DNA of 64,000 nucleotides from Salibacterium halotolerans. Lineage in GTDB: Bacteria; Bacillota; Bacilli; Bacillales; Marinococcaceae. The stretch is taken from contig NZ_FOXD01000005.1 in the NCBI RefSeq assembly GCF_900115625.1, forward strand, positions 111,611 to 175,610. The letters are read 5' to 3'. Below, one piece after another: positions 29,684-37,819 of this stretch (position 1 is the stretch's first letter; each line of letters starts with the position of its first letter). The translations under genes and the position numbers were made by a program. The notes beneath the pieces were generated by a model. The model did no database searches and was not told where the DNA came from. It saw only the letters and a list, made by a program, of their open reading frames with translations.

Positions 29684-30571
29684 ATGCCGATGGATAAGCA
29701 TGAAACCATTATAAAGACAGCGTTGCAGATGTTTTCGGAAAAAGGTTATTTTTACACGTCCGTTCAGGAAATCGTCACCTCCTGCGGAATGTCGAAAGGG
29801 AGCTTTTACAACTATTTTGCCTCTAAAGAAGATCTATTGATTGAATCTTTCCGTTACAACCACCAGCAGATTCTAAAAAAAGCGGAGCATCTTCATATGG
29901 ACGAGAGTCTTTCATTGAAGAATCAGTTAATCAAAATGATCAGCATGGAACTGGAGGGAATGGCTGACAACAGGGAATTTTTCCTTCTTCTTCAGAAGGT
30001 GGTATCCGTCCAGGAACACAAAAAACTGATGCCGCTTATGAAGCGGACCAGGGCAGCGATGATCAATCTGCATAAAGAGTGGCTTCTAAAAGTGTACGGC
30101 GAATCGATCCGGCCACAGATATGGGATCATGTGCTGTTTCTGCAGGGAGCAATGAAAGAATATATTACGATTCTGAAAGAGCACAATTTCTCTGCCGATC
30201 CGGAAATGTTTGCCGGCCGTATCATTTCAAAACTGGATGTTCTGGTGAAACACGGAAGCCATCTCGACCCCATTTTAACCGATGACTGGATGAGCGATTA
30301 CGAACAGATGGCAAAGCAGCCGGACAGAAAAACAACCGAAGAAAAGCGTGAGGAACAGCTGACTGCTATCCGCGAACAAATTGCTGCATTATCAGAGAGC
30401 AGCGCCGTCAAACAGGAACTGACGGATGCTGTGCATCTTCTCGAGGAAGAATGGAAAAAAACCGAACCCCGTTCGTTTCTTATAAACGCTCTTTTCGGCT
30501 TTTTAACGCGTCCTGAACTGAAGGAGACAGTGGAAACCCTGAAAGAATGGTACCACTCAGAACAAAATTAA
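29684..30571 (+). CDS. TetR/AcrR-family transcriptional regulator
   Basis: The ATG at 29684 lies six bases after AAAGGA; an ATG at 29669 is upstream but has no site. The 295-residue protein has an N-terminal TetR helix-turn-helix (IIKTALQMFSEKGYFYTSVQ followed by SCGMSKGSFYNYFASKEDL), then a ligand domain longer than the usual 190-220 residues. It is 19 bases upstream of an MFS drug exporter and most likely represses that operon. Confidence 0.9.
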   Translation: MPMDKHETIIKTALQMFSEKGYFYTSVQEIVTSCGMSKGSFYNYFASKEDLLIESFRYNHQQILKKAEHLHMDESLSLKNQLIKMISMELEGMADNREFFLLLQKVVSVQEHKKLMPLMKRTRAAMINLHKEWLLKVYGESIRPQIWDHVLFLQGAMKEYITILKEHNFSADPEMFAGRIISKLDVLVKHGSHLDPILTDDWMSDYEQMAKQPDRKTTEEKREEQLTAIREQIAALSESSAVKQELTDAVHLLEEEWKKTEPRSFLINALFGFLTRPELKETVETLKEWYHSEQN

Positions 30572-30590
30572 AGAAAAGAAGGAAGATAGT

Positions 30591-32003
30591 ATGGCGAATC
30601 AAAACGAAGAAAACAGTCAACAAGGTATGAGAAAAATTCCGATTATGGCCGTTCTTCTGGTTGGGGCTTTCGTAGCTATTTTGAACCAGACTCTCCTGGC
30701 CACTGCCATTCCGCCGATCATGAACGATCTGAATATATCGGAAAGCACGGCCCAGTGGCTCACGACCATATTTATGCTCGTAAACGGAATCATGATTCCA
30801 ATTACCGCGTTTTTAATTGAAACATTTACAACAAGGAAGCTTTTTATTACGGCTATTTCTACTTTTGCTGTTGGCACATTGATCTGCGGCATTGCACCGA
30901 ACTTCCCTCTTTTAATGGTGGGACGGATTGTACAGGCCTCTGCCGCAGGTATTATGATGCCGTTGATGCAGACGGTTGTCCTGCTTATTTTCCCGGTGGA
31001 AAAAAGAGGGCAGGCCATGGGCTTTCTAGGGCTTGTTATCGCGTTCGCACCAGCCATCGGCCCTACGTTATCCGGAGTGCTGGTTGACCACTTCCACTGG
31101 AGATACTTGTTCTTTGTCGTATTTCCGATTGCCGTGATCGATATTATTGCTGCGTATTTCATTTTGAAAAACGTAACAGAACGCCATTTTCCGAAAGTGG
31201 ATGTGCCTTCCATTATATGGTCCACCCTTGGGTTCGGCGGTATTCTGTACGGTTTCAGTACTGCAGGTAATACCGGCTGGGCGAGTGTTCCGGTTATTCT
31301 TTCCATGACCGTCGGCATCATTACGTTAATCATTTTCGGCTCCAGACAGCTGAAGCTAAAAGAACCAATCCTTGAAATCAGGGTTCTTCGCTATAAGATG
31401 TTTACTTTGACGACAGCAGTCGGAATGCTTGTCTTTATGGCCATGATCGGCGCAGCTACCGTACTGCCGATCTACATGCAGAACTACCGCGACTTCACTG
31501 CAACCGAATCAGGATTAATGATGCTTCCCGGAGCTGCGTTAATGGGCTTGATGTCTCCGATCACCGGGCGTATTTTTGACAAAGTGGGAGCAAAATGGCT
31601 TGCGATTACCGGTTTATTTCTCGTTACGTTTTCCAACGTCATGTACACCGTTTTGTCCACCGAAACTTCGTTTGCGTATATGACCACATTCTACGCCATG
31701 AGAATGTTTGGTGTAGCAATGGTTATGATGCCTGTAACAACCGCCGGTCTGAACGTTCTCCCAAGAGAGCTTATTCCACATGGAACGGCGATGAACAATA
31801 CTCTGAGACAGGTGGCCGGCTCGATTGGTACCGCTCTGCTTGTTACCGTGATGACAACGACCGCTCTGAATCCGGACGGAGGTGCCCCGGAAATGGCAGG
31901 TCTTATTCACGGAGTCAACGTTGCCTTCTGGGTAGCTTCAGTCCTTGGCGCCCTTGGGTTTATTCTAAGTTTCTTCATTAAACACAAAACAGCTGCAAAA
32001 TAA
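30591..32003 (+). CDS. MFS drug efflux transporter, DHA2 (14-span) family
   Basis: A 470-residue permease with about 14 membrane spans. Family motifs include the N-terminal LNQTLLATAIPPIMNDL (motif D1-like), the MVGRIVQASAAGIMMPL segment and the antiporter motif C-like GFLGLVIAFAPAIGPTLSG. This is the EmrB/QacA/LmrB group that exports lipophilic drugs using proton antiport. The ATG follows AAGGAAG. It forms an operon with the TetR regulator and ends at a strong terminator. Confidence 0.9.
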   Translation: MANQNEENSQQGMRKIPIMAVLLVGAFVAILNQTLLATAIPPIMNDLNISESTAQWLTTIFMLVNGIMIPITAFLIETFTTRKLFITAISTFAVGTLICGIAPNFPLLMVGRIVQASAAGIMMPLMQTVVLLIFPVEKRGQAMGFLGLVIAFAPAIGPTLSGVLVDHFHWRYLFFVVFPIAVIDIIAAYFILKNVTERHFPKVDVPSIIWSTLGFGGILYGFSTAGNTGWASVPVILSMTVGIITLIIFGSRQLKLKEPILEIRVLRYKMFTLTTAVGMLVFMAMIGAATVLPIYMQNYRDFTATESGLMMLPGAALMGLMSPITGRIFDKVGAKWLAITGLFLVTFSNVMYTVLSTETSFAYMTTFYAMRMFGVAMVMMPVTTAGLNVLPRELIPHGTAMNNTLRQVAGSIGTALLVTVMTTTALNPDGGAPEMAGLIHGVNVAFWVASVLGALGFILSFFIKHKTAAK

Positions 32004-32030
32004 CGCAGCCCCTGTTTCAGTATTTCTGAT

Positions 32031-32077
32031 AAAAGCAGGAGGCCGGTCTTTACAACAGAACCGGCCTCCTGCTTTTT
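32031..32077 (+). terminator. Rho-independent terminator of the efflux operon
   Basis: A 17-bp stem (32031-32047 with 32060-32076) built on GCAGGAGGCCGGT is flanked by A and T runs. Confidence 0.85.
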
Positions 32078-32138
32078 ATATTATACCTCCGACAATGGAG
32101 AGAGACATGGTAAAATACGAAGGAGGGGAGGAGATAAA

Positions 32139-32945
32139 ATGACAGGCAGACTGACAGGTAAAAAGGTTATGATCGCCGCTTCAAGAAAGACAGAGGAGAT
32201 GACGACATTGATTGAAAAGCAGGGAGGGGAGGCCTTTGTGCATTCCCTGCAGGGCACCACGTTTCCAGCGGAAGAAGAAGTGAAGAACGCTCTGCAGCAT
32301 GTAATCGACCGGGAACCGGACTGGTACATTTTTATGACGGGAATGGGGACGGCAAGTCTGCTGGAATGGGCGGAAAAGACAGGAAGCAGAGAAGCATTTA
32401 TTACTTCTGTCAAACGCGCCAGTGTAGGAGCACGGGGATACAAAACCGCCGCTTCCCTGAAACAAATGGAACTTGTTCCGGATGTAAGAGATGATGACGG
32501 CACCATAGACGGACTGATTCGTGTGCTGGCCTCTAAAGATTTCAGCCAAAAGAAGGTAGCGGTTCAGCTCCACGGTATTCAAGCGCCAAAACTGAATGCT
32601 TTTTTGTACGACAGAGGAGCCGCATCCGTGGAGGAGCTGTACCCTTATAAGCATGCCGCACCGAAGGATAACGTTCTCCGCGCAGCCCTGAATGAACTCC
32701 TTGCCGGAGAATATGATGCCGTCTGTTTCACCACCCAGATGCAGGTCCATTCCTTGTTCCGGTACGCTGAAAAAGAAGGAAAGAAAAAAGAGCTGATGGA
32801 TGGGTTCAGCAAAACCATTCTGGCGGCGGCTGTCGGAAAGGTAACCGCAGAAGCATTAGAAGAAGAAGGAGTAACAAGAATGATTGTTCCGGAACCCGAG
32901 CGTATGGGAGCCATGATGATGGAACTGGGAGCCTTCTATTCCTGA
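32139..32945 (+). CDS. Uroporphyrinogen-III synthase-like protein (HemD family)
   Basis: The 268 residues fit the two-lobe HemD4 fold: GKKVMIAASRKTEEMTTLIE at the start, a hinge near residue 130, then CFTTQMQVHSLFRYA and AAVGKVTAEALEEEGVT in the second lobe. HemD closes hydroxymethylbilane to uroporphyrinogen III for heme and siroheme. It is a stand-alone copy, not in a hem operon, so it is probably a paralogue. It lies tail-to-tail with mobA, overlapping by 10 bases. Confidence 0.8.
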   Translation: MTGRLTGKKVMIAASRKTEEMTTLIEKQGGEAFVHSLQGTTFPAEEEVKNALQHVIDREPDWYIFMTGMGTASLLEWAEKTGSREAFITSVKRASVGARGYKTAASLKQMELVPDVRDDDGTIDGLIRVLASKDFSQKKVAVQLHGIQAPKLNAFLYDRGAASVEELYPYKHAAPKDNVLRAALNELLAGEYDAVCFTTQMQVHSLFRYAEKEGKKKELMDGFSKTILAAAVGKVTAEALEEEGVTRMIVPEPERMGAMMMELGAFYS

Positions 32946-33514
32946 AGCCGGCTCCAATCAGTGAAGCGGTTGATATTGATAAAAGCAGGATCACCTTCGG
33001 AAAACGACAGATAGAAAGGATCAATGCGATTGAGCAGCGCCCGCATGCTTTGTTCTCCTTCGGCCAGCAGCTGCTCCGTGCATGGCAGAACGCGCCGGTG
33101 GTACACCCCGTGGACAGGATGGATGCGGTCTTGTGACACCGGAATCAGCGCATCTTTTTGCGTTAGAATGGAAGACGCGTGTTTCATCATCCGGGCTGTG
33201 AAGGCGGCATGGACCCGGGGCACATCCGCCGGAAGCAGAAATACTGCCCCGCTTGCTGGCAGCAGTGTCATGGCGCTTTGAAGCGCGTATAAAGGGCCCT
33301 GATAGGATTGTCCTTCAACGAGGATACGATCCTCAGGTTCCCTGAAATGAACCGAGAGTTCCGCGTTTGTTAATAGATACGAAGGGAGTCCTTCTGAAGT
33401 AAAGGCCTGAAGACTTCGTTCATAAAGAAAGGAGCCTTCGTATGTTTCAAATATCTTTTGCGCGCCGTAACGGGACGACTTTCCCCCGCATAATACAACA
33501 CCGGCTGTATTCAT
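32936..33514 (-). CDS. mobA: Molybdenum cofactor guanylyltransferase
   Basis: A 192-residue nucleotidyltransferase that adds GMP to molybdopterin. The N-terminal VVLCGGKSSRYGAQK is the GTP-binding motif (LxGGxSxRxGxxK), and the metal-binding LLPADVPRV takes the place of the usual xxxCDxP. It follows modB by 12 bases at the end of the leftward molybdate operon. The start has GGAGGTGGCGCG upstream. The 10-base overlap with the convergent HemD-like gene is unusual but short. Confidence 0.9.
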   Translation of the reverse strand: MNTAGVVLCGGKSSRYGAQKIFETYEGSFLYERSLQAFTSEGLPSYLLTNAELSVHFREPEDRILVEGQSYQGPLYALQSAMTLLPASGAVFLLPADVPRVHAAFTARMMKHASSILTQKDALIPVSQDRIHPVHGVYHRRVLPCTEQLLAEGEQSMRALLNRIDPFYLSFSEGDPAFININRFTDWSRLQE

Positions 33515-33526
33515 CGCGCCACCTCC

Positions 33527-34189
33527 TTATATGCTCCATTTCCGCAGCAGAAATAACAGAGAAAACGAAAGGACCACAACCGAGGCCGCCCAGGCCCAGG
33601 CAAGCTGCATTTGATTGGATTCCATCGCGGTAAATACGGCAATGGGGACAGTCCGGGTCACACCGGGAAGGTTCCCGGCAAACATGAATGTCGCCCCGAA
33701 TTCACCGAGGGCTCTCGTGAAACTGAGAATGACTCCGGAAATAACGGCACGCGAACTTAAAGGAAGAGAGATGAACAGAAACACTTTCCATTCCCCGGCA
33801 CCGTCCGTGCGGGCTGCGTGTTCAATATTTTCGTCCACCTGCTGCAGGCCGGTTTTCACCGACTGATACATAAATGGGAACGCAACGACTGCCGCAGCGA
33901 GCACGGCAGCCCACCACGTGAACATAAGCGACTGTTGAAAAATACGCTCAAGCAGCCGACCGATAATATGCTGATTTCCAAATATGACAATAAGCAGAAA
34001 TCCGGTGACGGTTGGGGGGAGAACGGTTGGCAGCAGGAATATCGTTTCTACAAAGGTTTTACCGAAAAATGGTCTTCTTTTCATAAAGCCTGCCGCAGCC
34101 GTTCCGCCTATAAAGACTACAACAAGGGCGGCGGCAGCGGTCTGAAGGGAGAGCAGTACGGGGTCGAAAAAAGCACTGATGTCTGTCAT
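33527..34189 (-). CDS. modB: Molybdate ABC transporter permease
   Basis: A 220-residue inner-membrane permease with five to six spans. It has the EAA loop typical of binding-protein-dependent permeases (EHAARTDGAGEWKVFLFISLPLS, where G lies in the conserved turn) and the ModB-type FTRALGEFGATFMFAGN. Its start shares a base with the modA stop (TAATG), so the two are coupled. No ModC ATPase gene is adjacent. Confidence 0.93.
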   Translation of the reverse strand: MTDISAFFDPVLLSLQTAAAALVVVFIGGTAAAGFMKRRPFFGKTFVETIFLLPTVLPPTVTGFLLIVIFGNQHIIGRLLERIFQQSLMFTWWAAVLAAAVVAFPFMYQSVKTGLQQVDENIEHAARTDGAGEWKVFLFISLPLSSRAVISGVILSFTRALGEFGATFMFAGNLPGVTRTVPIAVFTAMESNQMQLAWAWAASVVVLSFSLLFLLRKWSI

Positions 34190-34977
34190 TATTTATTCGT
34201 CTCCGTTTCAAAACCGTACTCTGAGGCAATACCGGCCATCTTTTTGCCGGTCAGAAATTCAAGAAACTCTCCAGCTGCCTGTTTATGCTGGGAGTCTGAT
34301 ATGATGCCTGCCGGATAAACGATCGGGGAGTGGGCTCTTTGTTCTATTTGCTGTACGATCTGCACGTCGTCGGAAACCATGGCGTCCGTTTTATATACAA
34401 AGCCGGCATCTGCATTCTTGTTTTCCACGTAGGTCAGTACCTGCCGTACATTTTTCGCCTGCACGAGATGATCCTGCACATTGTTCCAATATCCGTAATA
34501 TTCCAACGCTTCTTTGGCGTAACGCCCGGCCGGTACACTTGCCGGAACTCCTGCTGTTATGGTCCATCTGCTGTTTACAGCATCCTCCAAATTTGTGATG
34601 GAAGAATCGGAACGAGCCGGTGTGATTAGAACAATCCGGTTTCTCAGAATATTTTCGGTATCTTCCCGGGTCATCTGCCCGCTTCGAATCAACCTTTCTA
34701 CCCGATCATCGGACGCGGAAATGAACACATCCACCGGAGCTCCCTGGGCGATCTGCTGCTGGAGGGATCCGGATGCCCCGTAGTTCAGCGTTATTTTTGT
34801 ATCAGGGTGCTCGTCCGTAAACGCTTTTTCTGCGTCGTCCATGACGTCCTGCAGGCTGCTTGCGGCCGCTACGACCAGCTCGGTCTTATCCTGTCCGCCA
34901 TTTTGACAGGCGGAAAGCAGCAGAAACAGAAAGGCGGTCAGCATCATTAATTTCCAGCGCATCATTGAATCAGTCAA
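34189..34977 (-). CDS. modA: Molybdate-binding lipoprotein
   Basis: A 262-residue substrate-binding protein. A lipobox (LLLSAC, Cys near residue 24) marks a lipid-anchored extracellular protein. Typical ModA segments are LVVAAASSLQDVMDDAEKAF, LNYGASGSLQQQIAQGAPVD and the C-terminal EFLEFLTGKKMAGIASEYGFE. The start used is TTG at 34977 with a weak TAGGT site; an ATG at 34965 would shorten it by four residues without harming the signal peptide. Confidence 0.93.
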   Translation of the reverse strand: MTDSMMRWKLMMLTAFLFLLLSACQNGGQDKTELVVAAASSLQDVMDDAEKAFTDEHPDTKITLNYGASGSLQQQIAQGAPVDVFISASDDRVERLIRSGQMTREDTENILRNRIVLITPARSDSSITNLEDAVNSRWTITAGVPASVPAGRYAKEALEYYGYWNNVQDHLVQAKNVRQVLTYVENKNADAGFVYKTDAMVSDDVQIVQQIEQRAHSPIVYPAGIISDSQHKQAAGEFLEFLTGKKMAGIASEYGFETETNK

Positions 34978-35149
34978 AACTCGTACCTACTTTCCATTTG
35001 GTCTCTTTATATTGCTCTACATCTAATCATAACTCTTTCTATCTTTCAACCCTTTTTCCACATGTAAGGTGCTGCTATATGATTCCTATGATTCTCAATC
35101 ACAACCACCATGCTGTAAAATAGAAACAAGAAAGAACGGAGGGGACGAC

Positions 35150-35851
35150 ATGGTGAAAAAAAAGATACTTATTGTAGAGGATGAAGAGGATATCCGCCGC
35201 TTAATTACCATGTACCTGAACAAGCGGTACGATGTGGTGACCATTGTTGATGGAAACGATGTGTTGGACGCTGTGAAGCAGACAAAGCCGGATTTAATTC
35301 TTCTTGATATCATGCTCCCCGGCAAAAGCGGCATCGAAATCTGCGCGGATCTGCGGGAGTACGATCAAGAGACACCTATATTGTTTCTGAGCGCGAAAAG
35401 AGAATTTGAGGATAAAATCCAGGGGCTGGACACAGGGGCGGATGATTACATCACAAAGCCGTTTGACCCGGGAGAACTTGTAGCAAGAATCCAGGCAAAC
35501 CTGCGAAGACACGATGTGCTTGATACACAGAATACCCAGCCGGAAAACGTGCTTACGGCAGGAGATCTTGAAATTGATTTGAACAGTTTCACTCTCAGAA
35601 AAAAAGGGAAGACGCTGCATCTTTTCGCCAAAGAAATGCAGCTGCTGCTCGTCCTGGCCCGCCATCCCAATCAAGTACTGAGCATGGAACAGCTGTATGA
35701 CAATGTGTGGGGAACCGACCGCTTTGGTGACCTGAAAACCGTTTCTGTTCATATCAGCAATTTAAGAAAAAAGATTGAAGAAGACCCTGCCAAACCTGCC
35801 TATATTCAAACCGTCCGCGGCTTCGGATACAAATTTTCCAACCTATCCTGA
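35150..35851 (+). CDS. OmpR/PhoB-family response regulator, no adjacent kinase
   Basis: The ATG at 35150 follows CGGAGGGG and yields 233 residues. An N-terminal receiver carries the acidic pair in VEDEED, phospho-acceptor D53 (LLDIMLPGKSG), S81 and K103 (TKPFDPGEL), so it is a normal, phosphorylatable receiver. A winged-helix DNA-binding domain follows (about 135-232, ending QTVRGFGYKF). No histidine kinase lies on either side: upstream is divergent modA and downstream a SinI-domain gene. Its partner kinase is unknown. Confidence 0.93.
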   Translation: MVKKKILIVEDEEDIRRLITMYLNKRYDVVTIVDGNDVLDAVKQTKPDLILLDIMLPGKSGIEICADLREYDQETPILFLSAKREFEDKIQGLDTGADDYITKPFDPGELVARIQANLRRHDVLDTQNTQPENVLTAGDLEIDLNSFTLRKKGKTLHLFAKEMQLLLVLARHPNQVLSMEQLYDNVWGTDRFGDLKTVSVHISNLRKKIEEDPAKPAYIQTVRGFGYKFSNLS

Positions 35852-35875
35852 AAATAATTTTATTTTTCCGTCTTG

Positions 35876-35905
35876 TTTAACCTCATTTTAACCTGTCTTT
35901 ACTAT
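35876..35905 (+). promoter_or_regulatory. PhoP-type 11-bp direct repeats upstream of the SinI-like gene
   Basis: TTTAACCT at 35876-35883 is repeated exactly at 35887-35894, and a partial copy TTTACTAT follows at 35898-35905, all on an 11-bp period. Winged-helix OmpR-type regulators bind such repeats. A -10-like TACTAT at 35900-35905 sits just after them with no good -35, as at activated promoters. Confidence 0.55.
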
Positions 35906-35976
35906 CCTGAATAGTAGAAAAATAGAGACAACAGAAAAAATCTGAAGGATGATGGAGTGAAACGGAGGAGACGGGA

Positions 35977-36132
35977 ATGAGTCGAACACAATATCATAGT
36001 CCTTTAGACGAAGAGTGGGTGGAATTAATGAAGACGGCCAAAGAAGCCGGCATCACCAAAGAAGAAGTGCAGCAGTTTCTGCAGCAAAACAGCGCACCCC
36101 GCCGCGGAAGCCGCGAAACCACCGCCCGCTGA
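35977..36132 (+). CDS. SinI-domain antirepressor-like peptide
   Basis: The ATG at 35977 follows CGGAGGAG. The 51-residue product contains LDEEWVELMKTAKEAGITKE (residues 10-29), which matches the SinI motif of Bacillus subtilis, LDQEWVELMVEAKEANIS, nearly residue for residue, followed by EVQQFLQQ in place of EIRKYLLL. SinI binds and titrates the biofilm repressor SinR. The tail here (PRRGSRETTAR) is basic and unlike SinI. No sinR is beside it. It lies behind direct repeats and an orphan response regulator. Confidence 0.85.
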   Translation: MSRTQYHSPLDEEWVELMKTAKEAGITKEEVQQFLQQNSAPRRGSRETTAR

Positions 36133-36178
36133 TCTGCGGACGCGGCAGCGTATCCATAAGGCCATCTTTCGAAAAGGA

Positions 36179-36210
36179 AGAGCAGGGCGCGGTGCCTGCT
36201 CTCTTTTTTT
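36179..36210 (+). terminator. Rho-independent terminator
   Basis: AGAGCAGG (36179-36186) pairs with CCTGCTCT (36195-36202), followed by a T7 run. It closes the SinI-like gene. Confidence 0.7.
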
Positions 36211-36715
36211 ATTCCATATGCCACATTTCAAACATCGGCCCTTCTGTCCCGTAGACAGGGTCTTGATCCGGGAGGGGGACTTTTTTTATGTCTTCAAAGA
36301 CGCCGGGACGTTCTTCCGGCCGGCCGGTCTTAAGGTTATATTCCATACCGAAAGGGTAGGCGCCGACGATTTCAAACTCAAAGCTGGAACTCATTTCTTT
36401 GTGGCCGGTTCCAGCCGGCAGAACGATGACATCTCCTTGTTCAAGATCAAACGTTGTGCCGTCCCTGCCTCCGATTTTAATCGAGACATGCCCGTTCAGC
36501 ACGCCAAGAACTTCGTGAGCATTGCTGTGATAGTGATGATAGTCAAACACACCGCCCACCCAGGTATTACTCCAGTTGTGGCGTTCAAAAGCGGGGCGGA
36601 TGTCATTTGGGTTCCCGGCAAATACACCAGAGTAAAGGATAACGGGAAGATTTTCATTGTTGGGTATCTCACCGTCGTCCTGAAACCGCATTGGTGTTAC
36701 TTTTTCATGTTTCAT
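36209..36715 (-). CDS. Cupin-domain protein, YjlB-like
   Basis: The ATG at 36715 follows AAAGGAGAG and yields 168 residues. The cupin core is clear: motif 1 FDYHHYHSNAHEVLGVLNG with metal-binding His, His and Glu, then motif 2 DVIVLPAGTGHKEM with the last His. The layout (DDGEIPNNENLPVILY at the start, AYPFGMEYNLKTGRPEERP at the end) resembles the YjlB group of Bacillus. The reaction is unknown. Confidence 0.85.
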   Translation of the reverse strand: MKHEKVTPMRFQDDGEIPNNENLPVILYSGVFAGNPNDIRPAFERHNWSNTWVGGVFDYHHYHSNAHEVLGVLNGHVSIKIGGRDGTTFDLEQGDVIVLPAGTGHKEMSSSFEFEIVGAYPFGMEYNLKTGRPEERPGVFEDIKKVPLPDQDPVYGTEGPMFEMWHME

Positions 36716-36780
36716 TTCTCTCTCTCCTTTTGACAATGAGTACTCTGGACTATTTCCTTTTGTGTCGTCCATCAAACCGG

Positions 36781-37071
36781 TTATTTTTTTGTATGCCGGG
36801 ATACAGTATGAGCGAGATCATCATTGCCATACAAGGATAGAACACCAAATAACGTATCATCAGCAATTGTTTCGGACTCTTCTTTCGGCACGGTTAACGA
36901 GAGCGCTTCCTGTAACAAAGGATTGTCTTTCTGGTCAGGATACGTCTTTGTATAAAGATCGAATGCATCCAGGTCATGGTTCACGCACCACTGGGCAAAG
37001 ACGAGAATCATCATCTTTTCGTCCTGTTTATAACTTTCTATGATTTGTTCTTCCATATCTTCACGTTTCAT
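36781..37071 (-). CDS. Hypothetical protein, 96 aa
   Basis: A small acidic soluble protein starting MKREDMEEQIIESYKQDEKM, preceded by AAAAGGGG about ten bases before the ATG. Central WCVNHDLDAFDLYTKTYPDQ is helical. No motif recognised. It lies between the cupin gene and the HPr-like gene, all leftward; a strong hairpin separates it from the latter. Confidence 0.65.
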   Translation of the reverse strand: MKREDMEEQIIESYKQDEKMMILVFAQWCVNHDLDAFDLYTKTYPDQKDNPLLQEALSLTVPKEESETIADDTLFGVLSLYGNDDLAHTVSRHTKK

Positions 37072-37125
37072 GGTACGACCCCTTTTCCTTCAGCATAACA
37101 GCTGAAGCGCCACACCGCCAGAGTA

Positions 37126-37157
37126 GAAAAAAAGCAGCCGGACAGCTGCTTTTTTTC
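37126..37157. terminator. Bidirectional terminator
   Basis: A perfect 13-bp stem, GAAAAAAAGCAGC (37126-37138) with its complement at 37145-37157, around a 6-base loop. Read leftward it ends in T residues and closes the HPr-like gene. Confidence 0.8.
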
Positions 37158-37165
37158 TTCATGTT

Positions 37166-37426
37166 TCACACCCGTCTGAATAGATGCTGTATATCCTGCA
37201 CAGCCTGTCTGGAATCGTGTCCAATGGCCCGTAGTGTTACATGTTCGGAAGGAGTCAGAAAGGATGACAGTCCTAAAATGCTTTTGCCGTTTACCGTTTT
37301 GCTTTCTGATTCCAGTACAATGTAACTTTCATATTGATTCGCCCGGCTCGCAACTGTTTTTAAATTGTCGAAATACGTCTTTTCCTCCAGTTGAATGGTG
37401 GCCGTGGATTCCAGTTTGTCACTCAT
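37166..37426 (-). CDS. HPr/Crh-like protein without the phospho-histidine
   Basis: The ATG at 37426 follows AAAGGTGATTCG and gives 86 residues, close to HPr (88). From residue 30 on it aligns with Bacillus HPr without gaps: YESYIVLESESKTVNGKSIL against YDADVNLEYNGKTVNLKSIM. The regulatory Ser46 is kept (Ser49 here), but His15 aligns with Tyr18 and the conserved Arg17 with Asp20. So it cannot carry phosphate in the PTS, as in Crh, where His15 is Gln. A role as a CcpA co-effector after HPr-kinase phosphorylation is possible but inferred. Confidence 0.8.
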   Translation of the reverse strand: MSDKLESTATIQLEEKTYFDNLKTVASRANQYESYIVLESESKTVNGKSILGLSSFLTPSEHVTLRAIGHDSRQAVQDIQHLFRRV

Positions 37427-37819
37427 CGAATCACCTTTCTTTTGTATGATATTCAGGAAGGATGCCCCTTCCGCGTTCAGGAAAGTACCACCACATACCG
37501 CAGGACACGTATCGACCGTTACATGGGAATCCCTCCTTTTTTGCGCGCATACGACAAACGGTATGCCGCGTACCCGGCATTTAGAATTAAAAAGAAGAAG
37601 CATATTTTTGTTCCTTTCATTATATATCAGCGCTCATTTTTTAACTGCTTTAATGTTAAATGATCTGCCATAAAAAACAGGAAAGGGGAAGATTATTTTT
37701 CATGCGGGGCGCCGGCTTTTCAGCTGATCTGACAAAAGAAAATAAAAGGAATCCACCGAATTATTTTGGCGCCGTCCTTTTTTTATGTGCTATGATCAAA
37801 GAGTTGGGAGAGGAGATAA
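37427..37819. other. 393-base intergenic region
   Basis: It separates the leftward HPr-like gene from the rightward exonuclease gene. It contains a leftward ribosome site at its left end, a TATGAT (37795-37800) that could be the -10 of the exonuclease gene, and AT-rich stretches. No supported gene or known RNA fold was seen. Confidence 0.5.

Noticed and set aside
34978..35149. Intergenic region between modA and the response regulator as a site for ModE or a riboswitch
   Set aside because: No ModE-type palindrome or Moco-riboswitch-like structure could be seen.
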